Part shown: in pieces, positions 22,613 to 35,525 of the stretch
Layout of the letters: each line of letters starts with the position of its first letter
How positions within the stretch are numbered: the stretch's first letter is position 1
The notes under the pieces: generated by a model
What the model was told of the DNA's origin: nothing
Database searches by the model: none
What the model saw: only the letters and a program-made list of their open reading frames with translations
Origin: Cinnamomum chago
Taxonomy: Eukaryota; Streptophyta; Magnoliopsida; Laurales; Lauraceae
Direction: 5' to 3'
DNA length: 64,000 nucleotides
NCBI GenBank assembly: GCA_038049695.1
Contig: CP142453.1
Location: forward strand, 111,696,501-111,760,500
Program-made: the position numbers and the translations under genes

Positions 22613-23662
22613 TGTTAGCATGATGACTCAATAGGAGCTATCATTGTTAACTTGAATATACCATGGACTAGGAGCTATCATTGTTGACTTGACTATACCA
22701 TGGACCAGGAGCTATCATTATCTAAGAAGCAAGGATACGGACACAACACGACACGGCATTTCTCAAAAAAGTAGGACACGGACACGTCGGGGACACGTTA
22801 ATATTTAATAATAATAATAATAATAAATCTAATCATATCTAATCATATACATGGACACGGACAAGCCGACATAGCATATCTTCTTTTTCTTCTTTTTTCG
22901 TTAGGACTGGACGAACGAATGGGGTTTTTTCTCTTTCGTTTAGGACTGGACAGACAAATGAGGTTTTTTTTCTCTTTCATTTAGGACTGGAGTTGGATGG
23001 ACGAATAAAAAGAGCACCATTTTCCTCTTAAGTTATGACTTTTTACAAACAACCCCATTTTCATTTCTTTTTTTACTCTAATTTAATTTTTTTTTCCCAA
23101 TTAAAAGAGGCCAGCGTGTCCCCAACGTGTCCCAGCGTGTCCCTAACGTGTCCGGAATATAAAATATAAAACAATAAATAGGATACTCTTTTTAGCGTAT
23201 CTGACACGTGTCCGAGCGTGTCCGTGTCTGACACGGATACGACGGCCCCGGAGAGGTGTCCGTACTTCCTAGATCATTATTGATTTGATCTTACCATGGA
23301 CCAGCAGCATGGGCCAGCTGACAGCCGGCATGGTGCAAAGCTGGGAAAGCACAGGCAACAGTAAGCCCTCTATTTCTTGGCTGAGGCTATAAATAGAGGC
23401 AATCCTCTGTGTGTTGAGCAGTGGAGTGGAGTGAATAACACAGCAAGCTAGCAGCTTGATAGAGAGAGTGTCTGTGGGTGTACATGGGATTGGGAATGTG
23501 TGTGAAAAACTCCATTGTAATCTTTCCTCATAGTGATACTCTTGCCTTCTTTTCCCGTGGATGTAGGCTCAAGCCGAACCACGTAAAACCTTGTGTGTTT
23601 CTCTGTGTGTGATCTTTCCTCTGTGTGGCTTGTGTGGCTTGATTGGTGCTAGAAGCACAACA
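22613..23662 (+). repeat. 3' LTR of the Tork-type Copia (interrupted by a MITE)
   Basis: It starts TGTTAGCATG and ends CACAACA, collinear with the 5' LTR. Without the 551-bp MITE and its duplication it is about 491 bp. It carries a short CAGCTGACAGCCGG segment near 23316 that the 5' LTR lacks, plus scattered substitutions, so the outer element is much older than the Ale-type insert. Confidence 0.92.
22722..23272. mobile_element. hAT-type MITE in the 3' LTR, rich in GTGTCC words
   Basis: The ends are CTAAGAAGCAAGGATACGG and, inverted, CTAGGAAGTACGGACAC. A perfect 8-bp duplication ATCATTAT flanks it (22714-22721 and 23273-23280). Sub-terminal regions repeat GGACACG/CGTGTCC many times, as hAT sub-terminal transposase-binding repeats do. 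There is no coding capacity. Confidence 0.85.
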
Positions 23663-24011
23663 CTTTCCATCCAATCTATAAAATACATAGGGAATCATCA
23701 TCATGATCATCATTGAATCCTTACCCCATTTATGTAGGGTTGGGTTTTGAGTTTTACATCCCAACTATAGTTTCGAATCATTTTCTGAAATTCTCCTCAT
23801 AGCAGCCTTAGCCCACCTACCATGGGTTTGCTGTTCTCTGGAACTCAACAGTCTTACAAATACACACCAAGCAATAGTAGTAATATTTACAAATCCATAC
23901 TTCTGTATGGCTATAGAAATGTCCTCTTAACCTTCACCATATTACCTCAAACCATGGAGATTAATGAGAACCAACACTCACCTCCATGTTAAGTTGTTGC
24001 CTCTTACCAGC

Positions 24012-27000
24012 TCAATGAGCCCTTGAAGAGCTACCCTTAAACATCAAAGCCTTGCGAGGAAGCTCACATGGTGCCTGAAATCCAATGCTCTCAACATCCC
24101 CAACTGTCTTGAACAGTCGCCGTTTGTTCACTTCTTCCACCAGTGATCGATGTAACAATTGGCTCCGCACATCTACCATCGACCGAATCCTTGTCAAGCG
24201 ACGGTTGTCAACAGCCTTGTGACCGCTGCGGCCAGGAACACGTGAAGATTGTGGTGAGCTGAATTGGCTGCAGCACTTGGATAAAGTAGAGTGTGCAATC
24301 TTATTTTCTTCAGGGCAAAATCTGGATGACTTGTGACTCTTCATTAAGGAGTCTAAGTCTTGTCTTCTGGGGCTTAAATCATGTTCATGGTCACTGTTGG
24401 AGTTATAATTCATATTTGAGCATTTACTTGAATGTAGGGAGCTCTGAGAGCTTGTGTCGTCCTCTGGAAACTCATCTGCATTTGATAAACAGAACATAGC
24501 TAGTGATATTAGGGTTTTAAATATATATATATATATATATATATAGGTTAGCTTGTGATATTGTATGGGACACAAAAGACAGGTTCTTCACAAATTAATC
24601 CTTGTGGACTTCAATGTGTGGGTGGGGGGTTGGGTGGGTATGGAGACATTTCATGGGGACGACAGGCCAAATTAGGCTAGAATTCGGCCTAATTTATAGG
24701 TTCAATAATTATGATAGAAAGGCCCATCCTTGTCCAGCACATTCAACACAGAGGCACATGATAGGAAGGCCCAAATATAGGTGCAATCATGCACAATATA
24801 GGTAACACAAAGGAATATATTTTGAAAAATAGTCTATGCCTAGGCCTAAATGTCAATCCCCCAGTCATCCAAACTGAACAAGTAACTCCTAACCGTAAGA
24901 AATGATAAAACAGGGAGGAGAAAGAAAAATAACAGCACGCGATGCATGGGGTACCTTGAGGACAATTTGTATGATAATAGGCCCCTTGTGAAGGTAGTAA
25001 GCCAAAGAGAGAAGCTTGGGAGGAAGGAGAGGAGGGATAGTAGAAAGGATGGTGGACCTCATTGTCGTCGTCATCTTCGTAGCTGAAGGAATACTGTTTG
25101 TGGCTCTGGGACTGGCCCCACTCCTTCCAGTGTGGCACCAGAGCTGAAATTTCCTCACCGATCACTTCAGCAATCTCAAAAGGATCACGATCATTTATCT
25201 CCAACTCCTTGACCATCTCAGTTGCCACATCAATTGGAGTGTCGGTTATGATGTCAAAAGGAAAGTATATGTTCCTCAAATTACCTGAAAATTGTAATAA
25301 CACCCATCACTTCTTCATAATTGTGTTCTCTTGCCATAAGTTGATTTAAGACTGGGAAAATCAATTCTCTTCATTGATCCACATGGATATTTCTGTGTCA
25401 CAAGTTACCATTTATAGTATATTCAAGCCACACATTATTCCATAGATATAGCCTATTTTCAAAGTGTCCAGTTATCCATAGTGATCATATGGTGGGACAC
25501 AACATTAAGTGAAGCATAGCTGTCCGATAATCAGGCTGTATGTGGGTGGGTAATAGTAGAACATAGCCAATGGTCCACATTCAACAGGCGAAAAGTCACT
25601 AACTAGTGAATAAAGTGAAGGAGATTTTTGTTCCACTGCCTATCCATGATAGATCCCATCAGATGAACTCACAATGTCCAACTTATAGATGGGCCTACCC
25701 GCAGAAAATGAATGGCCCATAAGAGTTGTTGCCTCCCTTGTGCCCTGTTCAGCAAAACTGGCCTTCAAAACATTTGGGCACCAATATCCATTAGCAAGGC
25801 TATTTTCCTAAGTTCTAATGCAAATGAAGTCATACTAACAAGAATGTGGCTCACCGTCTTTATCCGCGATCTGTACTTTGAGAAAGATGGTATCATCTTC
25901 AGGATTCATCTTCCCAGTTATGGTCATGTCAGTTCTCTTGGTCACTGCACTTCTTTGATGAACATCCGGTGATGGCCTGTATGATCTACTATCTAGTTCA
26001 ACATCATACCACATGTTCTCATGGCCTCCACACTTGAGGACTGGCAATGACTCACCCTCATCTAACGCGAGAAAGGGGTCTAGCAGGAGCTCCTTTGCGG
26101 GCGACCTCTTTGAAGCACTTTCTAAACATTTGCCAATAAACCTCTGGGCTTCTGAGTCGTGAATTCTGTAGAAGGCATCTGGCAACTTCCCCTAGACATA
26201 TGGAAGGGGAAATATAACTCAGATTCTAATCACCGCAAGATTGGAAATTACTGGTTGGTGAGTGTCCAAGCTTACCAATGTTACTTTCTTGTAGATTTGT
26301 GCTGGATTGGAGCATTCACTATAGGGGTACTCTGAAGTAAGCATCTCTAGTACACACATGCCAAACGAGTAGATGTCCACCAGCTCATTGTACTCTTCTT
26401 CATAAAGTTCCGGTGCCATAAACTCTGGAGTGCCTGGAATTTTAAGAAATTGTGATCATCAGGCCCTTCAATCAAAATTTCATTTGGCCGCCATCTCATT
26501 TTCCTAATGCATTTGATTTATTTTTTCCTTGACTTGAACTAGAGAATGACTCATTTATTGGGGTTTTTAGTTTGCCACATTCATCACTTAACATACAGAT
26601 TTTTAACTTAGGAATGACAAGAAGTTCGGTGGGAGTCAATCCATTTCAAATTGAAAAGTTAATTTAAGAAGTAAGAATTATTTAGATGCCATGAAGAGAG
26701 GAAGAAAACCATAGATCTGATAACTTGAGTATTAAGTACAGAGTTCTCAGAGAGAGAGAGAGAGAGAGTCCTTGCCTATCACACTGTGGGCAGCTTGGGA
26801 CCCTCGAAGAATTGCAGCTAACCCAAGATCGCCAATCTTTACTTGCCCAAGATGGCCATTGACAAAGATGTTGTCACACTTGAGATCTCTATGGATCACG
26901 GGTGGATCATGACCATGCAAATAAACAAGTCCGTGCAGTATTTGGCAGGCCCAATTCTTCACTGCTCGAATGTTCACCCGCTTGTATCGGCGCCGATACC

Positions 27001-30000
27001 TGAATTCAATATCTTAATCAAGATGTATTCACAGTAAATGTACTCATTGCACATATGGCTGACACTACGCTTCTCTCTCTCCTTTTTAGTTTCTAAGAAT
27101 GAAGAGAAGGGAGGAAATGAGAAATTACTCTCTCAAGGTGCCTGAAGTGAACATTTCAGTGATGAAGTTGATGGTTCTCTTTTCCACATCGATCCAAGAA
27201 GCATGGAAATGAATAATCGAGTCATGGTTAACAGTGCTAAGGAGATGAACTTCAGAATATAGCCTTTCCAATTCCTCTGGTGATCGGAAGACATCATTCA
27301 GTTTCGCTTGGTTCCATGCCACTTCCATTCCTTGTAGCTCGTCGAAAGCCCTGTAGCTGGTTATTTCTTAAGGAAACGTCATTTGAAACAGGACATGGGT
27401 TAGTTGAACTGAGAAATTACCATCAACATAAACAAAACCATTGGCCAACTTGTAATCATTTTTCCCCAGATGTTCAAAGGATACACTGTTTTTGTTGCAC
27501 CTTTCCCAAGAATTTCCGAGAACTGCATATACAAGTCTTCAACAATGTTAGTGAACTTGTTAAAATGACAACTGTTTTTTTTTAATACTAACATCCAAAG
27601 AAAAAAAAAATAACAACTGTTCTAGTAAAAAAAAAGACCAGAAAACCAATATTTAATCTCTAACTGACAGCAGTACTGATAACCAGCAACTATGTCATTG
27701 ATTGTTTATTCTCTAGCTATATAAATAGCACTGAATTGATCCATCATATCATCATCATCATTATCAAAGCCTTGTCCCAGCTATGTTGGGGTCGGCTAAC
27801 TGGCCCATCATATCTGGACCAAATATATAGTGCTGGTATGTATTCTATAGCTGACCGTATATGTTTTGATTAGATAGGACAAGTTATATTAGGTCATATA
27901 TTAGATAGTAAAGACTGTCTAAATCTGAAAGGGTCAGGAAATGAGGCAAGTAGAAGCCATTCACTCTCTTCTTTGTTTATTCACAACAGATTGAGACTTA
28001 AACTACATCTATTGATAACCCCACCGATCAGTCAAAAACCGCCACCAGTTCCATGGAAGTATGGAGTAGTTACACAACTGCATCAGGAATGACTTTTAAA
28101 AATGAACACCTAAGCAAGATCATTACCACACAGTTGATCACTGATAACAAACAGCCCAATACTTGTTATATTTATGTGAAAGTATGCACATTGTGAAGCC
28201 AAATCATTTGTACTTATTTCTCCTTTGGCTTTTTTTCCTGATCCTCTGTTTTAAGGCATTAGATTGGTTTAATCTACCTCTTAGAAAACCCCATGGAAAT
28301 GTCATTTAATAGTGTGAGAGCAGAGGAGGTTGTAAGAGGGTTTTTCTTGGGTTCATGCTCTAGCATCAAAGAGCCAAAGAAAGGGAGAAGAGAGACTCAT
28401 TTAGGGCCCGTTTGGTAACTTTACTAATTGAGTCAAGTTAAGTCAAGCTGATTTTTAAAAAAGAATAAAATATAAGTGGGTTATGATGGTATTTTATTTT
28501 TAGTTGTTTGTTATGGAATCTTTTTGACTTTTTGTATGGAAAAGTGGAGTATTGTTATATTTTAGTGGATAAAGGTAATTGCTTTTTGACGTTTTATAGA
28601 AAATAGATGGGGGGGATTTTGAATAAAGTGTATTTGATGTGACATCTTATCGGGAAAATGGAGGCTTTATTTGACTTGTATTGTATTAGTAAAGTGTCAA
28701 ACGGGCCCTTAGGGAGAGAAACTTTATTACAAACTTGTAATCAGGCTAGATGGGTCTCTAGAAACAGAAGGGGCTTCACTTTTGAAGGCTCCTAATCTCT
28801 GTATTAATATTAAGGAAAGTCCTTTTGAAGCAGGTCGCATATGGTGGCTGAGCCACGTAAATCTTCTGTTTCAATGGTTTGTGATGTTTTTACTGTTTGA
28901 TTTCATGGAGGTTTGGTCCTATCCTAATTATATTGTCTATCCATAAGCACTTTGTTCACAATATATGTCAAAAGTCATATTGGCCACCAATTGTTTGTTG
29001 CCAATAACAGTAACAACATGTTTTTCATAAAATAAAAAACCTCATTACTAATATCCAGCCAAACAACCAGATTAAACAGGGGATATCAAGGTAGAAAAAA
29101 GACCTTGCTAGGTTTTTCAAAAGGGGAAGGACTTCCAACTAGACTTCTTCACATCTTGCTTCAGAAGCATTCTTGTTTCTATCAATTTTAAAAAGAAGAC
29201 TCTTCATAAATGGTTTATGATATAGTTGAGCAGATCTTCATTGTCTTTCCCACTTCCCATCAAGGTGATTGAATCAAGCCGGACCTGTTTTGGCCATTGA
29301 GGTATCAGGTCTGAACTGAATCATTAAATCGAGCCTGATCACCTGTTTTTTGGTGTCAGGCCTGAACTGAATCATGTTACCAAAGAAATTTAATCTTGTC
29401 CTCTGCTCTAATTTGACCCAATGATCACAGTGAGATTCATGCCAGTCACCAATCACAGGAGGCGGCTTTGATCTAATGGTTTACACCAATCACAAGTTAC
29501 AAATTGACTTTCTTGTTGATTGGCACAGCAACAAATTTCAATTACATGGTATCAAATTACTAAACTAATTCCTATGATACCTGGACACTTTAAAATAGTT
29601 GTAGTGTCTTATGTATAAAACTAAAGTCTCTGTGATATTGATCATATGTCCCTGATATATTACAGTTTCACCATTTCATTTTTCAAAAATCATTTATATC
29701 GAAATGAAACTTTCGAAATAAAAAAACTCTGTAAATCAGAATTCATACAGTATTGTACCATGAACACTTAATTACACATAACAAATTAAATGATGCAAGA
29801 GTCTGAAATAACATGAAGGACTTAACCTCCAAGAGGACCAACTTCAAGCAATGTTTTTCTGTTCCCAATGATTGTTACTCTACACTTTAGAGATTACATT
29901 TCATAAGTAGCTTGTATTATTTTAATCAAGAGGGATTTGCTATTAGTAGAGTATATGGAATAGGATAAATAAGGAAACAAGATCAAATAAAATGAAAATA

Positions 30001-31132
30001 ATAATCGAAAACTAACATCCTAATCGGATCTTAATAGAATTTAAGACATTTTATCATAAATCCCAATTGAACTAGTATCTTTAATACTGTATAAACAGCC
30101 ATATCCTATGTCATAATTAAGAATATCCTACCACAACTCTAGTGTATTTTTTGTCAAATACATTCTCTAAGAAAGGGAAATTTTCAGCCTTATCAGAATT
30201 TAGTCAGAGAAGTTTTTCTACAAAAATCTATTTGTCCTGGAGCAACTATATGAAGCAAGCTTGCCCTTATCTCGCGTTGTTTCTATATGACACCAAAGAC
30301 AAGGAAAAAAAGAAAGAAAAATTGCCCTAATTGAAACTTTCTAATCATCAATGCAAAAATATAGCATGATGTATCATGAGATTTTAAGTCTTTTCGTTCT
30401 TGTTTTTGCCACCGTGATCTATCGATCCCCAAAATAGTCATCAAAGAAGTTGAATTATAGGGCTTTATATAAAATCTTGTAACTAGAGGATTTTAAGGCC
30501 AATTTGGATGATGAGAAAAAGTACATATGTGAAGCTCTCCACAGAAGATTGAACTGTGGACAATCTTCTCCACCTTTTCACCTCATTCAAACAGCCTTAG
30601 ACATACAATCAAACCCTAGAGAACATGGAAAAGGAAATTTCACACAACTTAAATAAAAATATGTTGAGGTTCCACATCATTTTATAGAACAAGATACACC
30701 ACAGAATCACAAATGACCAATAATAATAAAAATAATAATTCTACCATCCATTGACTACCCTCTAAAGTTTTCAATTTTCATGTGCATAGGATTTCCCAGT
30801 TCCCACCCACTCTTTTCATAAAGTCAACTTCTGGTACAAGTACACAAACTCTTGTGTCATGAATATTTCATCATGTTCATGTGAGTATCATCACCCAAAA
30901 AAAAAAAAATTGGAATTCTCCCTATGCTTTTAACTCTTCAATAGAGAATCATACAAAGTTGATTGTTTTTACAGTATAATTATACTACAAATCAAGCAAC
31001 GAAGAACCATAAATTCCAGATTCAATAAAAACAACTTACACGTCCATACCGACCAGTCGGGTCGATCTCGACGTACCCATACTCTCCTTTTCCAGCCTCC
31101 ACGCGCTCTCCGGCTCTCCCCCCTTCAAACAT
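24012..31132 (-). CDS. WNK: Plant WNK (with-no-lysine) protein kinase, 8 exons, 623 aa
   Basis: Exons: 31132-31040, 27522-27485, 27356-27129, 26999-26776, 26433-26276, 26191-25855, 25284-24955 and 24475-24012; lengths sum to 624 codons with every junction in frame. The protein opens with [12 protein letters not shown], typical of plant WNKs. The glycine loop GKGATKTVY supplies the catalytic Lys (K42) used by WNKs in place of the usual VAIK lysine; the latter region reads [16 protein letters not shown] (156-163), DLG instead of DFG (177-179) and [11 protein letters not shown] follow, with S192 in the activation loop. FLKVQIAD...[17 protein letters not shown] is the OSR1_C-like domain that follows WNK kinase domains. 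The C-terminal ~150 residues are Ser-rich and not recognised. An in-frame TAG 51 bases upstream supports the chosen ATG. WNKs act in osmotic stress, flowering time and ion homeostasis; the exact subfamily is not assigned. Confidence 0.94.
24520..24544. repeat. (AT)n microsatellite in a WNK intron
   Basis: About twelve AT units immediately upstream (minus sense) of the last WNK coding exon, whose acceptor is at 24477-24476. Confidence 0.9.
27751..27804 (-). mobile_element. RTE-type LINE 3' fragment in WNK intron 1
   Basis: A 54-bp piece with (ATC)n then CAAAGCCTTGTCCCAGC and GGGGTCGGCT, flanked by a perfect 10-bp duplication CCATCATATC (27741-27750 and 27805-27814). The duplication shows that it is a complete, extremely 5'-truncated insertion rather than a chance match. 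Confidence 0.75.
28405..28708. mobile_element. PIF/Harbinger (Tourist-like) MITE in WNK intron 1
   Basis: 304 bp with ends GGGCCCGTTTGGTAACTTTA and, inverted, GGGCCCGTTTGACACTTTA, flanked by the trinucleotide TTA (28402-28404 and 28709-28711). TIR sequence and TTA duplication are typical of Tourist MITEs. Its interior matches, in opposite orientation, the element at 62938-63239. Confidence 0.8.
28712..31039. other. Rest of WNK intron 1
   Basis: About 2.3 kb of AT-rich sequence with no recognised exon or mobile element. The intron as a whole (27523-31039) is 3.5 kb and is bounded by GTAAGTT and a TATGCAG acceptor. Confidence 0.6.
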
Positions 31133-34100
31133 GTCCTCGAATCCTCTCCGTATCGCCAACGAAACAACCCAAGAAAGAGACAGCTAAAATACTTATTGGA
31201 GATTGCTGAATTCTCCTTACTATGGTTTTAATGTAAGCTATATTGGAAGCAGAAGCAGAAGCGAGTAAAATCTAGTGCTAAATGATCCGGGGCTTTCCTT
31301 CATGGTTCTCATAGGAGAAGACGCCGAAGAGGAGCCAGAAGAGCCTTGAGTAGTCTATCCTTAGCATGATCCAAGCCATCTCCACAACCAAACGTGAGAA
31401 GTCGAAGTCCTTTGCATACATTGATGTAACAAGGGAGAGGAGACGTGGGGATTTTTTCCTTTTGTTTTTCCTTTCTTAGAGGGTACTTTCCAGAGAAAGT
31501 CCTTGGAGGGTGGTGTGTTTGGCTTTGGATGAGGAGGGGTATTTTGAGAAGTTTACAGATTGGAGAATATAGTGGTGCTTTGGACAATCATGGTGGGACA
31601 TCTGAACTTGAAGAATCTGTGGCCTTTATTTGGCGGTTCCATTTGTGGTTTGCCTGAGCGTCTTAAGTGTATGATTGAGAGATATCTATAGAGAGAGAGA
31701 GAGAGAGATTAGAAATAGATTGATAGAGAGAATGTGGTGAAAATCCAACGAAGGAGAGATAACAAAAGAGACGAGAGACAAGAAGAGGATGTGGGGGAGT
31801 GCAGTGGGAAGGAAGTTGTAAATAAGAAGGTGGATGGCGGCAATTACTGTTTGTTGGGGACCACATAACATGAAGTGGAATTTGATGTGATGGGTTCTAT
31901 GTCTATTGTCTCCATGACGTCTGAGCGTGGCGGCTTTATCTGGGCATGAAAGGTTCTTTCTAAAAGGATAAGGGTTCGAGTCGACTAAGAGTGTGGCTTG
32001 CTTTTTTTCGGCTAAGCTCGGCTCCAGTCTTCTTCCAAGAAGAGAGATTACATGGCTAAGATGGACTCTGCATCCCTCCCCTTGGGTGGTCTCTTGCATG
32101 CTTGACCCAATTGCTATGCGTGGAGCCCATCAACACGTGACATGATGTTTGTGCGCAATATATTATAAGGGAGTCATGTTGGGCAATCTTTGAGTAATGA
32201 ATGTGAGGTTTTAATTTAGATTTTGTATTGCTTGTGTAGAGTTTTAGATCTCAAGAGTGTTTTTTTATTTCGTTAATATGAAAAGCCTTGAACCAACTTT
32301 AAGAATGAATTCGACAATAGACTCATTGAACACACTTTATGTGATCTGTGAAGATGCATTCATTACCTTTTTTTCGATTTTCCTTCACTCGTTTGAAATG
32401 AATATTCATCTTCCGTCAAATTTCAGCATCATTCCCTCTAAATCTATGATAATTAGGAATGCAAACCACCACAGAAGAAGAAAAAACTCCAAAAAAAAAA
32501 AGAAGAAAAGATTGCAGGAGGTTGATGATATCGTCAACCGAATTGATGATATTGCCAACTGGAACAGTTTTGTCCAAAAATATGTACAAACAATTATCTC
32601 TATCATTTTATGTTTTTTCCTTCATAAAACCGTTTAATTCATATTTAAACTTAATTTTTTCGTAAAACTCCCTTCATTAAATTCAATTTTAAATTTCACT
32701 TTGACCCAAATGCTAGTAATATTTGGTGAAGCTGATTTTTAATCCATGACTAATTCATGGAGAATTGACCCATCTTGATAGGTCCGATTCTAAATTTTTG
32801 ATAGCGTTGTCAATTTTTTTGGAGTTCAAACTTTCTAGCTAATTAATAACCATTATAATTCAGGAAAAATTTTTATAGCGTTGTCAGTTTTTTTGGAGTT
32901 CAAACTTTCTAGCTAACTAATAACCATTATAATTCACGAACTTAGTAGCTTAATTCAGTTTTCTCACAATCAATCAGCAACTATTTTTAACAATAATACA
33001 TGATATATTGTTATTAAGAGTAGTTTATGGATTAAATATTTCAATCATGTTCTTCTATTCAGAAATAGTGGCAAAGTTTGATACGTAGGTGAAAAGGTAT
33101 AATTATCTGAATAGCTGCTGAAGAATTCAATTGATGCACATGCACCATGACATGTGGCCAACTCAACCCTCTTTTCTTCATGGATCACAAAATTTCATTA
33201 ACGAGGCATATGAGCAAGAGACAAGAGAGAAGCCATAAGGTCAACAAGCATTTGAGAAGAGCTAGCCAAAATGACACTAACCTGGCAAGCATCAAGAATT
33301 CAATTGATGCACATGCACCATGACATGGGCTTAGTTTAAGCCCAAGCCAGCTGAGTGAACAAGAAAAGTCAGCTGAGTGTTGGCTAAATCACTATAAGCG
33401 TGTCCACCTATAATAAGCGAGTGACAGCTCTCTTTCCAAACATGTTATTAGTATAGAGTTGACTCTATAATAGCCTAATCTTCAGTTTTTACCTTCCATT
33501 TTGTAATCCTTCTGAAACAGTCCTCCCACTTATTTTATTCCTTCTCCCATTTCTTTCTCCTTTTCCTGAAAGTTGTGGAGCCCATCATTTTTTGCATCTT
33601 TTTGGTGACATATTTCATTTGTCCTCACCTCAGATTTTTTTTTTTTTTTTGTATTTTCCTTCGTCCTTGTCATGGTTGACCTTTTGTGTCAATTTATTAT
33701 GGCCCCAAGATATTGTTATTGTTAGCAAACATGTATTAATCCAAACCGTCCAAATTATGGTCCCTTGCACTGATAGATTAATATTAGATGATTGACTCTC
33801 ATGCTGTTTCATTATTTACTTTGTAAGACTATATATAGCTCTTTACTAATGATTTATGATACGAATCTCATTGAAGATACGCTATTGAATTTGAGAAAAT
33901 TAACGCTTTTATTATTTAGGATTTGTTTGTATAACAAGAAGGTTCTATGCTCCTCTTATTTTGGTTTCCACCAGAAAGAGGAATCACGCAATCATATCCA
34001 TAGTAAAATCAGAATCTAATCTGTGGAAAAAGAAAAATCAGTTTATCTTTTTTCTTTTCTACGAGAGTAATGAATCACACCAAACAACATATAACATTGG

Positions 34101-34209
34101 GCTATGCAGAAAATAAAAACAACTAACTTTCCCTTTCTATTGCGGGTCCCTCTTATTACACAAATGTACTCATAAGGTCCAAATTTAATGGGTTATGAGC
34201 TCACTTGCA
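31133..34209. other. WNK 5' region and gene-free spacer
   Basis: The first few hundred bases should hold the WNK 5' UTR and promoter; a GA-rich tract lies at 31687-31710. No other gene was seen. A 74-bp-period direct repeat pair lies at 32797-32938 (ATAGCGTTGTCA...TTATAATTCA). An identical 34-bp repeat occurs at 33121-33154 and 33294-33327. Confidence 0.55.
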
Positions 34210-34217
34210 TCATGATT

Positions 34218-34634
34218 AGGGCTGCACAACCGGATTTCCGGTCCGGTTTTTGGACCGGAATCCAGTCGGACCGGATTTCCGGTCCGGCTTAAATGAAAGT
34301 GGTCCGGACCGGTTTTTTTTTTTTTTTCCTAAGTTTTTATTTTATTTTTTCATTTTCAGCCCATTTCCTGCCTCTTTTTCCAAATGTAAGAAGCTAGATC
34401 TTCGATTTCACTAGGGTATTTGACTTAGGAATTTTATATACTTAAAGTTTTGTATTAAAAAAATTTTTAAAAAAAACTATTATTAATCCGGTCCGGTCCG
34501 GTACAGACCGGATATAACCGGTTTTTCAAATCCGGTCCGGACCAAACCGAATTTGTGCTGTAAAGACCACAAATCCTGTCCGGTCCGGTTTTGTGGTCCG
34601 GTCCGATCTGCGGTCCAGTTCTGTTCAGCCCTAA
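34218..34634. mobile_element. hAT-type MITE made largely of GGTCCGG words
   Basis: The ends are AGGGCTGCACA and, inverted, TTAGGGCTGAACA. The 8-bp duplication TCATGATT is perfect (34210-34217 and 34635-34642). The body contains more than a dozen copies of CCGGTCCGG/GGTCCGGT on both strands. Non-coding. Confidence 0.8.
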
Positions 34635-35525
34635 TCATGATTAGCTTTAGAACTCATTTGGTACAAATAAAAAGCATCATCCCCCAATTCAAATATTTTT
34701 TGGGGACACCCATATAATTCCAAAAGAACTTCTTATAAATCACGTTCCAGTACTTAAGATTGTGCATTCATAAAAATAAAAATAAAATAAAAAAAAATCT
34801 TCGAAATGCAGATCACCCTTTCTACTATTCCTAAGACTTTTCTTCCCAAATGAGGCCCCTACTTAATCAAACTACAATCATGACAATCAGATAATGATAA
34901 AGAATCCTTGTGGTGACCACTTGTTCCACGCTTGCAAGTAATAAATAGGTAGTCCAATTCAACATGAGACATCATGCTAGCACAGTGGTCAAGCAGCCCA
35001 TCCAATCAGCATAAACTTTGGACACCCTATAATCCCATGGTCTATATATGTTGTATAGTGCCCCCCATTTAATTCATTGAAAATTGAGTTTCCACTTGCC
35101 ATGGAGTAATTGAATTGTGCAGCCCTAACAGTGATTGTTGTCTCTACCATCTTCCTGGAAGCACCAGAAGTCTTTATTTACTTATTTTGAGCGACTGTCT
35201 TCTACACAATGAATGATAGAGATGCAATAAAATATGAGAATAAAAATACTAATAGCAGCAATCATAACACTGAGAATTGTTATTATATAGTGTATGATGT
35301 ATTAATATGACGATTCAAATGCTCATGTGGCCGTCTACCTTACCTCTTTTGTCTATACTGCTAAATTTGTGTGGCCACATTTCATTTCCCAACATTTTAT
35401 TATTGCTGGATTTAGTATTCAACCAAAGAAAGCTTGTTAGTTGGGTATATATTTGGCTAATAGCCTAAAAAAAGTATTATTTGAAAGAGTGGTTTGTTTA
35501 TAGCATGATCAAATGGTTATTTTAT

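Larger units (their letters stand above)
9938..23662 (+). mobile_element. Old Tork/Tnt1-type Copia retrotransposon, host of a five-element nest
   Basis: The element starts TGTT, ends AACA, and is flanked by the 5-bp duplication CTTTC (9933-9937 and 23663-23667). Its two LTRs are related over ~490 bp once the inserted MITEs are removed. Removing the four nested insertions leaves about 5.9 kb, a normal Copia size. Domain order is gag (12.24 kb), CCHC knuckle (12.89), protease DSG (13.05), integrase (13.44 and 15.04-16.2), RT (16.3-17.1) and RNase H (21.98-22.53), which is the Copia order. The gag and pol wording resembles the Tork/Tnt1 lineage. Many stops and frame slips make it a dead element. 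Confidence 0.93.

Noticed and set aside
22722..23272. Interpreting the GTGTCC-rich block as part of the Copia LTR
   Set aside because: It is absent from the other LTR and is flanked by a perfect 8-bp duplication, so it is a later insertion.
24743..25303. Reading the WNK exon 7 frame as continuing past 24955
   Set aside because: The GTACCC donor at 24954 and the in-frame Ser-rich exon 8 explain the sequence better than a Cys-rich read-through.
31905..32060. GGTTCGAGTCG resembling a Pol III B-box
   Set aside because: No convincing A-box at the right spacing and no SINE body or tail.
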